From contig JARWKL010000009.1 of the NCBI GenBank assembly GCA_029961685.1, forward strand, positions 21,385,237 to 21,449,236: a stretch of 64,000 bases of DNA, in the 5' to 3' direction. Shown here piece after piece: positions 52,501 through 64,000 of this stretch. The position numbers were made by a program, and so were the translations under genes. The first letter of the stretch is position 1. Each line of letters begins with the position of its first letter. This DNA comes from Aristolochia californica (taxonomy: Eukaryota > Streptophyta > Magnoliopsida > Piperales > Aristolochiaceae). A model generated the notes under the pieces. That model was given only the letters and a program-made list of their open reading frames with translations. It was not told the DNA's origin and did not search any database.

Positions 52501-55500
52501 TAAATCAAACTTGAATTTTCAATTTTACCTTCTTCTCGTAGAAAAAAATGAGATAAAAAGCAAATCGATCACAACGAAATGAAACTTTTAGTGTTTATAT
52601 ATGGAAAAAATTTAATGCAATAAAAAATTTATTAACACACCACAAATGAACACAAAGGTTTTGTTATCCAAGTTTAGGAAATTCCACTAGATCAACAACA
52701 CCAATAGCTTGGAAATTTATAGGAAGGAGATTTTTCTACACATGTTTTCAAAAAAGGAAATGCATGCTTGTAACATGTTAAATATGAAAATGACCTATGG
52801 ATCAAAACAATTTAAACAAAATAACAAATACTCATTAAATTATCTTGTGAACGTGTGGAGGGATATTTACCCGAGTCAAACAAGCAATTATTTTGCCAAT
52901 TTATAAAAAGTTGACCTAACGATCACATATGATTGTAAAGTGATTTATCATGCATAATGGGCAATGTTTTTTTAAACAATGACTTATGGATTGGGTGTCA
53001 ACACTCAGTTAAATATCCCCCACCTCCCCCTTTTCCTGACGATCGCAAAACCTAATATATAAAAACTAAAAAGAGTTTACAATCCCTAAAAATTATAGAC
53101 ACTTTTGGAGTTATCTTTCTCTACATTTGTGCATTGTGCATTTCCATTTGAGATGTATAATTTTTTCTTAAATAGAAACTTGAGTTTTCACTTTTCTCTA
53201 CATCTCGTAGACAAAAAAGATATAAAAGGCAAAAAGATCACAACGAAATCAAAATTTTAGAGTTTATGGATGGAAAAAATTTAAAGCAATAAAAAATTTA
53301 ATAAAATAAAATTTATTAACACACCACAAATGAACACGAATGTTTTGTTATCCAATTTTGGGAAATTCCACTAGTTCAACAACCCCAATAGCTTGGAATT
53401 TTGTAAGAAAGAGATTTTTCTACACATGTTTTAAAAAATGGATGTGAATACTTGAAACATGTTAAAGAAGCATATGACCAATGGATCCAAACCTTTTAAA
53501 GAGAATAATAAACGCTCATTAAATTCTCAAGTGAACATGCAGTGTGATATTTACCCAAGTCAAACAAGCCATTATTTTGATCATTTACAAAAAATTGACC
53601 TAACGATCAGAGATGATTGTAAAGTGATTTATCATGTGTAATGGGCTATATTTTTGTAAGGAATGACTTATGGATTGGGAGTCAACACTAAGTTCAATAT
53701 CCCCCACCCGCCCTTTTCCCGATGATTGCAAAACCTAATATATAACAACTAAAAGAGTTTATAATCCCTAAAAATCACATACACTTTTTGGAATTATATC
53801 TCTGTACATTTGTGCATTGTGCATTTCCATTTTAGATGTATACTTTTTTCTTAAATAAAAACTAGAGTTTTCACTTTTCCCATCATCTCGTAGACAAAAA
53901 AGAGATAAAAGGCAAATAATTCACAACGAAATGAAAATTTTAGAGTTTATGTATGGAAAAAATTTAAAACAATAACAAAAGTAAGTAAAGAAAATTTATT
54001 TACACACCTCAATAGAACACAAAAGTTTTGTTATCCAAGTTTGGGAAATTCCACTAGTTCAACCCCAATAGCTTGAAATGTTATAAGAAAGAGATTTTTT
54101 TACACACGTTTTAAAACATCAATGTGCATGCCTGAAACATGTTAAAGATGCAAATGACCTATGGATCCAAATATTTTAAAGAGAATAACAAATGCTCATT
54201 AAATTCTCAAGTGAACGTAGGTTGGGATATTTACCCGAGTCAAATAAGCCATTATTTTGCCCATTTACAAAAAGCTGACCCATCGATCATAAATATTGTT
54301 AAAGTGATTTATCATGCGTAACGGGCTATATTTTTTTAAGGAATAACTTATGGATTGGGAGCCAACACTCAGTTAAAAATTCCCCACTTCCCCTCTTTCC
54401 CTACTATTGCAAAACTTGAGATATAAAAAATAAAATGATTTTACAATACTTAAAAATTACAGACACTATTTGGAATTATCACTCTCTATATTTTTGCATT
54501 GTGCATTTCCATTTTAGATGTATACTTTTTTCTTAAATAAAAAATTGAGTTTTCACTTTACTTTCATCTCATTGACAAAAAAAACATAATAGGCAAATAG
54601 ATCACAACAAAATGAAAATTAAAGAGGTTATGTATGGAAAAAATTTAAAGCAATAACAAATGTAACTAAAGAAAATTTATTCACACATGAACACAAAAGT
54701 TTTGTTATCCAAGTTTGGGAAATTCCACTAGTTCAACAACCTCAATAGCTTGGAATTTTATAAGAAAGAGATTTTTCTACACATGCCTTAAAAAATTGAT
54801 ATGCATGCTTGAAACATGTTAAAGATGCAAATGTCCTATGGATATAAACCTTTTAAAGAGAATAACAAACAGACATTAAATTCTCAACTGAACGTGCAGT
54901 GGGATATTTACCCGAGTCAAACAAGCCATTATATTGCCCATTTACGAAAAGTTGACCTAACGATTATATATGATTGTAAAGTGATTTATCATGCGTAACA
55001 GGCTATATATTTGTAAGGAAAGACTTAAGGATTGGGAGTCAACACTCAGTTAAAAATCCCCCGCCTCCCCCTTTTCTCCACGATTGCAAAACCTTATATA
55101 TAAAAACTAAAAAGAGTTTACAATACCTAAAAATTACAGGCACTTTTAGGAATTATCTCTCTCTATATTTGTGCATTGTGCATTTCCATTTTAGATGTTT
55201 TCTTTTTGCTTAAATCAAAACTTGAGTTTTCACTTTTCCCTTCATCTCGTAGACAAAAAAAGAGATAAAAGGCAAATAGATCACAAGGAAATGAAAATTT
55301 TAAAGTTTATGTATGGAAAATATTTAAAGCAATCACAAATGTAAGAAAAAAAAATTTATTCACACACGATAAATGAACACAAAAGTTTGTTATCCAAGTT
55401 TGGGAAATCCACTAGTTCAACCCCAATCGCTTGGAATTTTATAAGAAAGAGATTTTTCTACACATATTTTAAAATATTGATATGCATGCTTGAAACATGT

Positions 55501-55599
55501 TAAATATGCAAATGATCTATGGATCCACACATTTTAAGGAGAATAACAAACGCTCATTAAATTCTCAAGTGAACGTGCGGTGGGATATTTACCTGAGTC

Positions 55600-55650
55600 A
55601 AATAAGCCATTGCTTTGTCCATTTACAATCTCTAAAAAATACAGCACTTT
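55600..55650. repeat. Satellite monomer with ~180-bp internal deletion
   Basis: At 55620-55627 the sequence passes from CCATTTACAA (normally followed by AAAGCTGACC) straight to TCTCTAAAAAATACAG, omitting the C-rich box and TATA-like element. The 7-mer TTTACAA is present at both ends of the lost segment in intact monomers, so the deletion is consistent with repair or slippage at a 7-bp microhomology. The landmark spacing drops to 506 bp. Confidence 0.85.
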
Positions 55651-58600
55651 TGGAATTATCTCTCTCTACATTTGTGCATTGTGCATTTCTTTTTTAGATA
55701 TATACTTTTTTCTTCAATCAAAACTAGAGTCTTCACTTTTCCCTTCATCTAGCAGACAAAAAAGAGATAAAAGGCAAATAGATCACAACGAACTAAAAAT
55801 TTTAGAGTTTATGTATGGAAAAAATTTAAAGCAATAAAAAATTTAAGTGAAGAAAATTTATTCACACACCACAAAATGAACACAAAATTTTTGTTATCCA
55901 AGATTGAAAAATTCCTCTAGTTCAACCCCAATAGCTTGGAATTTTATAAGAAAGAGATTTTTCTACACATGTTTTAAAAAATGGATATGCATGCTTGAAA
56001 CATGTTAAAGATGCAAATGACCTATGGATCCACACATTTTATAGAGAATAACAAACGCTCATTAAATTTTCAAGTGAACGTGCGGTGGGATATTTCCCCG
56101 AGTCAAGCAAGCTATTATTTTGCCCTTTTACCAAAAGCTGACCTAACAATCATAGATGATCATAAAGTGATTGATTATGCGTAAGGGGCTATATTTTTGT
56201 AAGGAATGAGTTATGGATTGGAGTCGACACTTAGTTAAAAATCCCCCGCCTCCCTTTTTCCCAACGATTGCAAAACCTGAAATATAAAAACTAAATAGAG
56301 TTTACAATCCCTAAAAATTATAGAATCTTTTGGGAATTATATTCTCCACATTTTTGCATTGTGCATTTCAATTTTAGATGTATACTTCTTTCTTAAATAA
56401 AAACTTGAGTTTACATTTTTCCCTTCATCTCGTAGACAAAAAAGAGATAAATGGCAAATAGATAACAACGAAATGAAAACTTTAGAGTTTATGTATGGAA
56501 AAAATTTAAAGCAATAACATATGTAAGTAAAGAAAAATTATTAACACACCACAAATGAACACAAACTATTATTATCTAACTTCGGGAAACTCCACTTGTT
56601 CGACAACACCAATAGAGTGGAATTTAATAAGAAAGAGATTTTTCTACACATGTATTTAAAAATGGATATGCATGCTTGAAACATGTTAAAGATTCAAATG
56701 ACCTAATGGATCCAAACCTTTTAAAGAGAATAACAAACGCTCATTAAGTTCTCAAGTGAACGTGCTGTGGGATATTTACTCGAGTTTAACAAGCCATAAT
56801 TTTTTCAATTTACAAAAAGCTGACCTAATGATCATAGATGATTGGAAAGTGATTTATCATGCGTAACGGGCTATATTTTTGTAAGGAATGACTGATGGAT
56901 TGGGTGTCAACACTTAGTTAAAAATCCCCCGCCTCCACATTTTCCCGACGATTGGAAAACCCGATATATAAAAACTAAAAAATGTTTACAATCCCTAAAA
57001 ATTACAGACACTTTATGGAATTATCTCTCTCTACATTGGAGCATTGTGCATTTCCATTTTAGATGTATATTTTTTTCTTAAATCAACACATGAGTTTTCA
57101 CTTTCCCTTCATCTCATAGACAAAAAATAGATAAAAGGCAAACAGATCACAACGAAATGAAAATTTTAGATTATGTATGGAAAATATTTAAAGCAATAAC
57201 AAATGTAAGTAAAGAAAATTTATTCACACGCATCAAATGAACACAGAAGTTTTGTAATCCATGTTTGCGAAATTCCTCTAGTACCACCCCAATAGTTGGA
57301 ATTTAATAAAAAAGTGATTTTTCTACACATCTTTTAAAAAATGGATATCCATGCTTGAAACATGTTAAAAATGCAAGTGACCTATGGATGCAAACCTTTT
57401 AAATATAATAACAAACGCTCATTAAATTCTCAAGTACACGTGTAGTGGGATATTTACTCGAGTCAAACAAGCCATTATTTTGCCCATTTACAAAAAGCTG
57501 ACCTAACGATCATAGGTGATTGTAAAGTGATTTATCATGCGTAACGGGCTATATATTTTCAAGGAAGGACATAAGGATTGGGAGTCAAAACTCAGTTAAA
57601 AATCCTCCACCTCCCCCTTTTCTCGACGATATATAAAAACCTGATATATAAAAACTAAAAAGAGTTTATAATCCCTAAAAATTACAGACTCTTTTAGGAA
57701 TTATCTTTCTCTAAATTTTTGAATTGTGTATTTCCATTTTAGATGTATTATTTTTTCTTAAATAAAAACTTGAGATTTCACTTTTTCCTTCATCTCGTAG
57801 ACAAAAAAGGGATAAAAGGCAAAAAAAATCATAACAAAATGAAAATTTTAGAGTTTATGTATGGAAAAAATTTAAAGCAATAACAAATGTAATTAATGAA
57901 AATTTATTAACACACCACAAATGAACACAAAATTTTTGTTATCCAACTTCGGGAAATTATACTTGTTCAACAACTCCAATAGCTTGGAAATTTATAAGAA
58001 AGAGATTTTTCTACACATGTTTTAAAAAAAAGAATATGCATGCTTGAAACATGTTAAAGATGCAAATAACCTTTGGATCCAAACCTTTTAAAGAGAATAA
58101 CAAGCGCTCATTAAATTCTCAAGTGCACATGCGGTGGGATATTTACCTGAGTCAAACAATCCATTATTTTGCCCATTTACAAAAAGCTGACCTAACGATC
58201 ATAGGTGATTGTAAAGTGATTTATCATGCATAACAGGCTATATATTTGCAAGGAAGGACTTAAGGATTGGGAGTCAACACTCAGTTAAAAATCCCCCACC
58301 TCCCCCTTTTCTCGATGATTGCTAAACTTGATATATAAAAACTAAAAGGAGTTTACAATACCTAAAAATTATAGACACTTTTTTAGAGTTATCTCTCTCT
58401 ATATTTGTGCATTGTGCTTTTCTATTTTAGATGTATACTTTTTTCTTAATTCAAAACTTGAGTTTTCACTTTTCCCTTCATCTCGTAGACAAAAAAGAGA
58501 GAAAAGGCAAATAGATCACAAGGAAATGAAAATTTTAAAGTTTATGTATGGAAAAAATTTAAAGCAATCACAAATGAAAGTAAAGAAAATTTATTCACAC

Positions 58601-60459
58601 ACCACAAATGAACACAAAAGTTTGTTATCCAAGTTTGGGAAATTCCACTTGTATAACCCCAATCACTTGGAATTTTATAAGAAAGAGATTTTTATACACA
58701 TGTTTTAAAATATGGATATGCATGCTTGAAACATGTTGAAGATGCAAATGATCTATGGATCCAAAACTTTTAAAGAGAATAACAAACGCTCATTAAATTC
58801 TCAAGTGAACGTGCGGTGGGATATTTACCCGAGTCAAACAAGCCATTATTTTGCCCATACACAAAAAGCTGACCTAACTATCATAGATGATTGTAAAGTG
58901 ATTTATCATGCATAACGGGCTATATTTTTTTTAGGAATGACTTATAGATTCGGAGTCAACACTCAGTTAATATCCCCCGCCTTCCCCTTTTCCTGACGAT
59001 TGTAAAACCTAATATCTAAATGTTAAAAGGAGTTTACAATCTCTAAAAATTTCGGACACTTTTTGGAATTATCTATCTTTATATTTTTACATTGTGCATT
59101 TCCATTTTATATGTATACTTTTTTCTTAAATCAAAACTTGATTTTTCATTTTCCCCTCTTCTCATCGACAAAAAAGAGATAAAAGGTAAATAGATCACAA
59201 CGAAATGAAAATTTTTGAGTTTATGTTTGGAAAAATTTTAAAGCAATAACAAATATAAGTAAAGAAAATTTACTCACACACAAAAAATAAACACAAAAGT
59301 TTTCTTATCCATGTTTGGTAAATTCCACCAGTTCAACAACCCCAATAGCTTGGAATTTTATAAGAAAGTGATTTTTCTACACATGGCTTAAAAAATGGAT
59401 ATGCATGCTTAAAACATGTTAAAGATGCAAATGACATATGGATGCAAAACGTTTAAAGAGAATAAAGAACGCTCATTAAATTCTCAAGTGAACTTCTAGT
59501 GGGATATTTACCCGAGTAAAAAAGTCATTATTTTGCCCATTTACAAAAAGCTGACCGAACGATCATAGATGATTGTAAAGTGATTTATCATGTGTAACGG
59601 CCTGTATTTTTTTAAGGAATGACTTATGGATTGTAACTCAACATTCAGTTCAAAATCCCCCGCCTCCCCCTTTTCCCAACGATTGCAAAACCTGATATAT
59701 AAAAAATTAAAAAAGTTTACAGTCCCAAAAAATTACTAACACTTTTTGGAATTATCTCTCTATACATTTGTGCTTTGTGCATTTCCATTTTAGATGTTTA
59801 CTTTTTTCTTAAATAAAAATTTGAGTTTTCACTTTTCCCTTCATCTCATAGACAAAAAAAAAAAAGATAGAAGGCAAATAGATCACAACGAAATGAAAAT
59901 TTTAGAGTTTATGTTAGGAAAAAAATTTAAAGCAATAACAAATCTAAGTAAAGAAAATTTATTAACCCACTACAAATGAACACAAAAGTTTTGTTATCCA
60001 ATTTTGGGAAATTTCACTAGTTCAACAACCCCAATAGCTTTGAATTTTATAAGAAAGAGATTTTTCTACACATGTTTGAAAAAATGGATATGCATGTTTG
60101 AAACAGGTTAAAGATGGAAATCACCTATGGATCCAAACCTTTTAAAGAGAATAACAAATGCTAATTAAATTTTCAAGTGAACTTGTGGTGGGATATTTAC
60201 TCGAGTCAAACACGCCATTATTTTGCCATTTAGAAAAACCTGACCTAACGACCATGGTTGATTGCAAAGTGATTTATCATGCGTAATGAGCTATATTTTT
60301 TAAGGAAAGACATATGGATTGGGAGTCAACACTCAGTTGAAAATCCCCCGCCTCCCCCTTTTCCCGATGATTACAAAACCTGATATATAAAATCTAAAAA
60401 GAGTTTACAATCCCTAAAAATTACAGAAACTTTTTGGAATTATCTCTCTCTACCTTTGT

Positions 60460-60495
60460 ACATTGTGAATTTCCATTACAAATGTAAGTAAAGAA
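60460..60495. repeat. Satellite monomer with ~150-bp internal deletion
   Basis: Near 60477 the text TTTCCATT, normally followed by TTAGATG, continues directly as ACAAATGTAAGTAAAG. About 150 bp, including the AAAAAAGAGATAAAAGGC stretch, are missing. Landmark spacing is 540 bp instead of 680. Confidence 0.85.
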
Positions 60496-62139
60496 AATTT
60501 ATTCACACACCACAAATGAACATAAAAGTTTTGTTATCCAACTTTTGGAAATTCCACTAGTTCAAACACCCCAATTGCTTGGAATTTTTTAAGAAATATA
60601 TTTCTCTACACAGTTTTTAAAAAATGGATAACCATACTTGAAACATGTTAAAGATACAATTGACCTATGGATCCAAATTTTTTAAAGAGAATAACAAACG
60701 CTCATTAAATTCTCAAGTAAACGTGCGGTGGGATATTTACCCGAGTTAAACAAGCCATTATTTTTCCCATCTACAAAAAGCAGACCTAATGATCATAGAT
60801 GATTGTAAATTGATTTATCATGCGTAACGGGCTATATTTTCGTAATGAATGACTTATGGATTGGGAGTCAACACTCAGTTAAAAATCCCTCGCCTCCCTC
60901 TTTTCCCACAATTGCGAAACCTGACATATAAAAGCTAAAAGAGTTTACATTCTCTAAAAATTATAGATACTTTTTGTAATTATCTCTCTCTACATTTGTG
61001 CTTTGTGCATTTCAATTTTTGATGTATACTTTTTTCTTAAATAAAAACATGAGTTTTCACTTTTCCCTTCATCATGTCGACAAAAAAGAGATAAAAGGCA
61101 AATATATCATAACGAAATGAAAATTTTAGAATTTATGTATGGAAAAAATTAAAAGAAATAAAAAATGTATGTAAAGAAAATTTATTCACACACCACAAAT
61201 GAACACAAAATTTTTTTTATCCAAGTTTGGGAAATTGCACTAGTTCAAACACCCCAATTGCAAGGAATTTTACAAGAAATAGATTTTTCTACACATGTTT
61301 TAAAAAATAGATATGCATACTTGAAAGATGTTAAAGATGTAAAAGACCTATAGATCCAAACCTTTTAAGGATAATAACAAACGCCGATTAAATTCTCAAG
61401 TGAACGTGCTGTGGGACATTTACCTGAGTCAAACAAGCCATTATTTTGTCTTTTTATGAAAATCTGACTAAGGACCATAGATGATTGTAAAGTGATTTAT
61501 AATGCGTAACGACCTATATTTTTATAAGGAATGAGTTATGGTTTGGGAGTCAACACTCAGTTAAAAATCCACCGCCTCCCCCTTTCCATGACGATTGCAA
61601 AACCTGATATATAAAAACTAAAAAGAGTTTACAATGCCTTAGAATTATAGACACTTTTTGGAATTATCTCTCTCTATATTTGTGCATTGTGCAATTCCGT
61701 TTTATATGTATACTTTTTTCTTAAATCTAAACTTGAGTTTTCATTTTTCCCTTCATCTCGTAGACAAAAAAGAAATAAAAGGCAAATAGGTCACGAAAAA
61801 TTGAAAAATTTAAAGTTTATGTATGGAAAAAATTTAAAACAAATGAAAGATGATAAAATTTATTCACACACCACAAATGAACAAAAAAGTTTTTTTATCC
61901 AAGTTTAATAAATTCCACTAGTTCAACCCCAATAGCTAGGAATTTTATAAGAACGATAATTTTCTACACATGTTTTAAAAAATGGATATGTATGCTTGAA
62001 ACATCTTAAAGATGCAAATGACCTATGGCTGCAAACCTTTTAAAGAGAATAACAAATGCTCCTTATATTCTCAAGTGAAAGTGCGGTGGGATATTTACCC
62101 TAGTCAAACAAGCCATTATTTTTACAATTTACAAAAAGC

Positions 62140-62190
62140 TAACTGAACGATCATTGAGGATTGAAAGTGTTTGGGAGTCAACATTCAATT
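62140..62190. repeat. Satellite monomer with ~75-bp internal deletion
   Basis: Around 62168 GAGGATTGAAAGTG runs directly into TTTGGGAGTCAACATTC; the usual ATTTATCATGCGTAACGGGC and following bases are absent. Landmark spacing is 640 bp. Confidence 0.8.
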
Positions 62191-64000
62191 AAAAATCCCT
62201 CGCCTCCCCCTTTTCCCGACGAATGCAAAACCTGATATATAAAAAATTAAAAGACTTTACAATCCCTCAAAGTTACAGTCACTTTTTGGAATTATCTCTC
62301 TCTACATTTGTGCTTTGTGCATTTCAATTTTTTATGCTTACTTTTTTCTTAAATAAAAATAGGAGTTTTCACTTTTCCCTTCATCTCGTAGTCAAAAAAG
62401 AGATAAAAGGCAAATAGATCACAACGAAATGAAAATTTTAGAGTTTATGTATGGAAAACATTTAAAGCAATAAAAAATGTAACTAAAGAAAATTTATTCA
62501 CACACTAAAAATGAACACAAAAGTTTTGTTATCCAAGTTTGGGAAATTCCACTAGTTCAACAACCCCAATAGCTTGGAATTTTATAAGAAAGAGATTTTT
62601 CCACACATGTTTGAAAAATTGGATATACATGCTTGAAACATGTTAAACATTCAAACGGCCTATGGATCCAAACCTTTTAAAGAGAATAACAAACGCTCAT
62701 TAAATTTTCAAGTGAACGTGTGGTGGGATTTTTACCTGAGACAAACAAGCCATTATTTTGCCCATTTACAAAAAGCTGACCTAACGATCATAGATGATTG
62801 TAAAGTAATTTATCATGTGTAATGGGCTATATTTTTTTAAGGAATGACATTTGGATTGGGAGTCACCACTCAGTTGAAAATCCCCCGCCTCCCCCTTTTC
62901 TCGACGATTGCAAAACCTGATATATAAAAACTAAAAAGTGTTTACAATCCCTAAAAATTACAAATACTTTTTGGAATTATCTCTCACTACATTTTTGCAT
63001 TGTGCATTTCCTTTTTAGATCTTTACTTTTTTCTTAAATCAAAACTTGTGTTTTCATTTTTCCCATCATCTCATAGACAAAAAAGAGATAAAAGGCACAT
63101 AGATCACAATGAAATGAAAATTTTAGAGTTTACGTATTTGAAAAACTTAAAACAATAACAAATGTAAGAAAAAAAATTTATTCATAGACCACAAATGAAC
63201 ACAAAAGTTTTGATATCCATGTTTAAGAAATTCAACTTGCTCAACCCCACTATCAAAGAATTTTATAAGAAAGAGATTTTTCTACACATGTTTTAAAAAA
63301 TGGATATGCCTGCTTGAAACATGTTAAAGATACAAATGACCTATGGATCCAAACTTTTTAAAGAGAATAACAAACGATCATTAAATTCTCAAGAGAAAGT
63401 GCGGTGGGATATTTTCCCGAGTCAAACAAGCTATTATTTTGCCCACTTACAAAAAGCTAATCGAACAATCATAGATGATTCTAAAGTGATTTATCATGTG
63501 TAACGACCTGTATTTTTTTAAGGAATGGCTTATGGATTGGGAGTCAACATTCAGTTAAAAATCCCCCGCCTCCCCCTTTTCCCGACGATTGCAAAACCAG
63601 ATATATAAAAAATTAAAAGAGTTTACAATCCCAAAAAAATATCGACACTTTTTGGAATTATCTCTCTCTACATTTGTGCATTGTGCATTTCCATTTTAGA
63701 TGTATACTCTCTTCTTTAATCAAAACATGAGTTTTCACTTTTCCCTTCATCTCGTAGACAAAAAAGAGATAGAACACAAATAGATCACAACGAAAAATGA
63801 AATTTAGAGTTCATTATGAAAAAAATTTTAAAAAATAAAAAATGTAATAAAATAAATTTTATTAAGACACCAAAAATGAATACAGTAGTTTTGTTATCCA
63901 AGTTTAGGAAATTCAACGAGTTCAACCCCAATAGCTACGAATTTTATAAGAAAGAGATTTTTCTACACATGTTTTAAAAAATGGATATGCATGATTGAAA

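Larger units (their letters stand above)
40113..64000 (+). repeat. Satellite array block E, ~680-bp monomers, plus orientation
   Basis: About 36 monomers to the window end; landmarks near 40537, 41217, 41896, 42557, 43236, 43922, 44605, 45274, 45960, 46650, 47335, 48017, 48699, 49379, 50056, 50718, 51400, 52087, 52755, 53440, 54117, 54795, 55475, 55981, 56660, 57340, 58030, 58711, 59395, 60083, 60623, 61306, 61980, 62620, 63300 and 63981. The first 25 bp after the insert are diverged. Three short spacings mark deleted monomers (near 55626, 60477 and 62168). The long form AGTTCAACAACCCC dominates at 43.8-48.0 kb and 59-60 kb and is mixed elsewhere. The array runs off the right edge. No gene is seen. 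Confidence 0.95.

Noticed and set aside
1..64000. CRISPR array or bacterial repeat cluster
   Set aside because: The repeat unit is 680 bp with no short repeat-spacer pattern, and the embedded element is a plant pararetrovirus.

Overview
The window looks like nuclear DNA of a flowering plant (or another vascular plant): a long, AT-rich satellite array with one decayed plant pararetrovirus copy (family Caulimoviridae) inside it. No host protein-coding gene, tRNA, rRNA or CRISPR array was recognised. The plant assignment rests on the viral copy, because endogenous caulimovirids are known only from vascular plant genomes. I do not recognise the satellite and cannot name the species.

Layout. About 58 kb of the 64 kb is a tandem satellite with a monomer of about 680 bp; roughly 87 copies can be located by one landmark (ATGGATATGCATGC or its complement). 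Read along the + strand the array has five blocks: 1-14725 in minus orientation, 14732-20420 in plus orientation, a single inverted piece at 20421-21213, 21214-34277 in plus orientation, and 40113-64000 in plus orientation. The flip at 14.73 kb makes a very large inverted repeat. Within blocks, diagnostic variants recur every second or every third monomer, so there is local higher-order structure (about 1.36 kb and 2.02 kb periods). Several monomers carry internal deletions or short duplications, and one carries a run of 24 G.

The insert, 34278-40112, reads on the + strand as movement protein (30K superfamily) - coat protein - CCHC zinc finger - protease region - reverse transcriptase - RNase H, followed 4 nt later by a second frame with the caulimovirus inclusion-body/transactivator (viroplasmin) domain. 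It is a pseudogene copy: the 5' end is cut inside the movement protein, about 26 in-frame stops and three frameshifts are present, one Asp of the RT catalytic pair reads as Tyr, and the first RNase H catalytic Asp reads as Asn. From 35161 to 38943 one frame is kept through 3.8 kb with stops but no indel, so most damage is point substitution. All stop types seen can be made by C:G to T:A transitions, as expected for a methylated, silenced element. It ends in a 21-nt A run 34 nt after an AATAAA, and about 350 bp of satellite is missing at the insertion point.

The many 60-90 aa open frames across the satellite are the same one or two frames repeated from monomer to monomer; I treat them as satellite sequence and not as genes, and discuss them in the findings.
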